From IMG/VR virus record IMGVR_UViG_3300012920_000108, positions 1 through 37,070 of that record: a stretch of 37,070 nucleotides of DNA. One strand, given 5' to 3'. Within the stretch, counting starts at the first letter, position 1; each line of letters starts with the position of its first letter. The position numbers and the translations under genes are program-made. The notes beneath the pieces are model-generated. The model had not been told where the DNA came from, did no database searches, and worked only from the letters and a program-made list of their open reading frames with translations. Origin of the DNA: a virus. Below are positions 37,055 to 37,070 of this stretch, in pieces.

Positions 37055-37070
37055 GATTCACCCTTGTAGA

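Overview
The window is a stretch of a tailed double-stranded DNA phage genome (or a metagenomic phage contig). Almost everything is packed phage genes with 1-30 nt overlaps, at low GC. It carries a large terminase, a family A DNA polymerase, a primase-helicase, a RuvC-like resolvase, a lysis cassette and a 2284-residue protein of the giant virion/ejection type. No integrase, repressor, portal, capsid or tail-tube gene is visible. The first gene is cut by the left edge, so the rest of the virion module should lie to the left. A short-tailed (podovirus-like) aquatic phage is my inference. The host is unknown, but a consensus sigma-70 promoter and AAGGAGGT ribosome binding sites point to a bacterium with ordinary signals.

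Layout. (1) 1-4816, plus strand: end of a tail fibre/receptor-binding protein, two small fibre-associated proteins, then a lysis cassette (two small holin-like proteins, an overlapping spanin-like pair, an amidase, a T4-type lysozyme) and a PD-(D/E)XK nuclease-like gene. (2) 4810-14619, minus strand: replication and recombination operon, read from the small terminase through resolvase, SF2 helicase, HNH endonuclease, RecB/Cas4-like nuclease, a possible ssDNA-binding protein and PolA to the AEP primase/SF3 helicase. (3) 14663-26745, plus strand: large terminase and three virion-type proteins (670, 457 and 2284 aa), transcribed divergently from region 2 across an AT-rich palindrome. (4) 26742-30545, minus strand: about fifteen tiny genes with ATGA/TAATG overlaps behind a near-perfect sigma-70 promoter, several too short for routine ORF calling. 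(5) 30915-34086, minus strand: gp88-like, DUF932-like, a nonapeptide-repeat protein, a zinc-ribbon protein and a 24-aa membrane peptide, ending in a clear terminator. (6) 34383-34925, minus strand: a lone GC-rich gene with its own terminator. (7) 34926-36072: about 1.1 kb without a convincing gene, dominated by long inverted repeats. (8) 36073-37015, plus strand: two small proteins that look like homing-endonuclease DNA-binding modules without a catalytic domain.

The most interesting signals are: the roughly 870-nt chain of inverted repeats at 34947-35819, which looks like a large ornate structured RNA or a structured replication/packaging element; the tiny-gene operon whose junctions reuse one 18-nt motif that is at once a C-terminus, a ribosome binding site, a stop and a start; and two places where a gene sits between an intact gene end and a diverged partial copy of that same end, which look like scars of gene insertion by junction homology.
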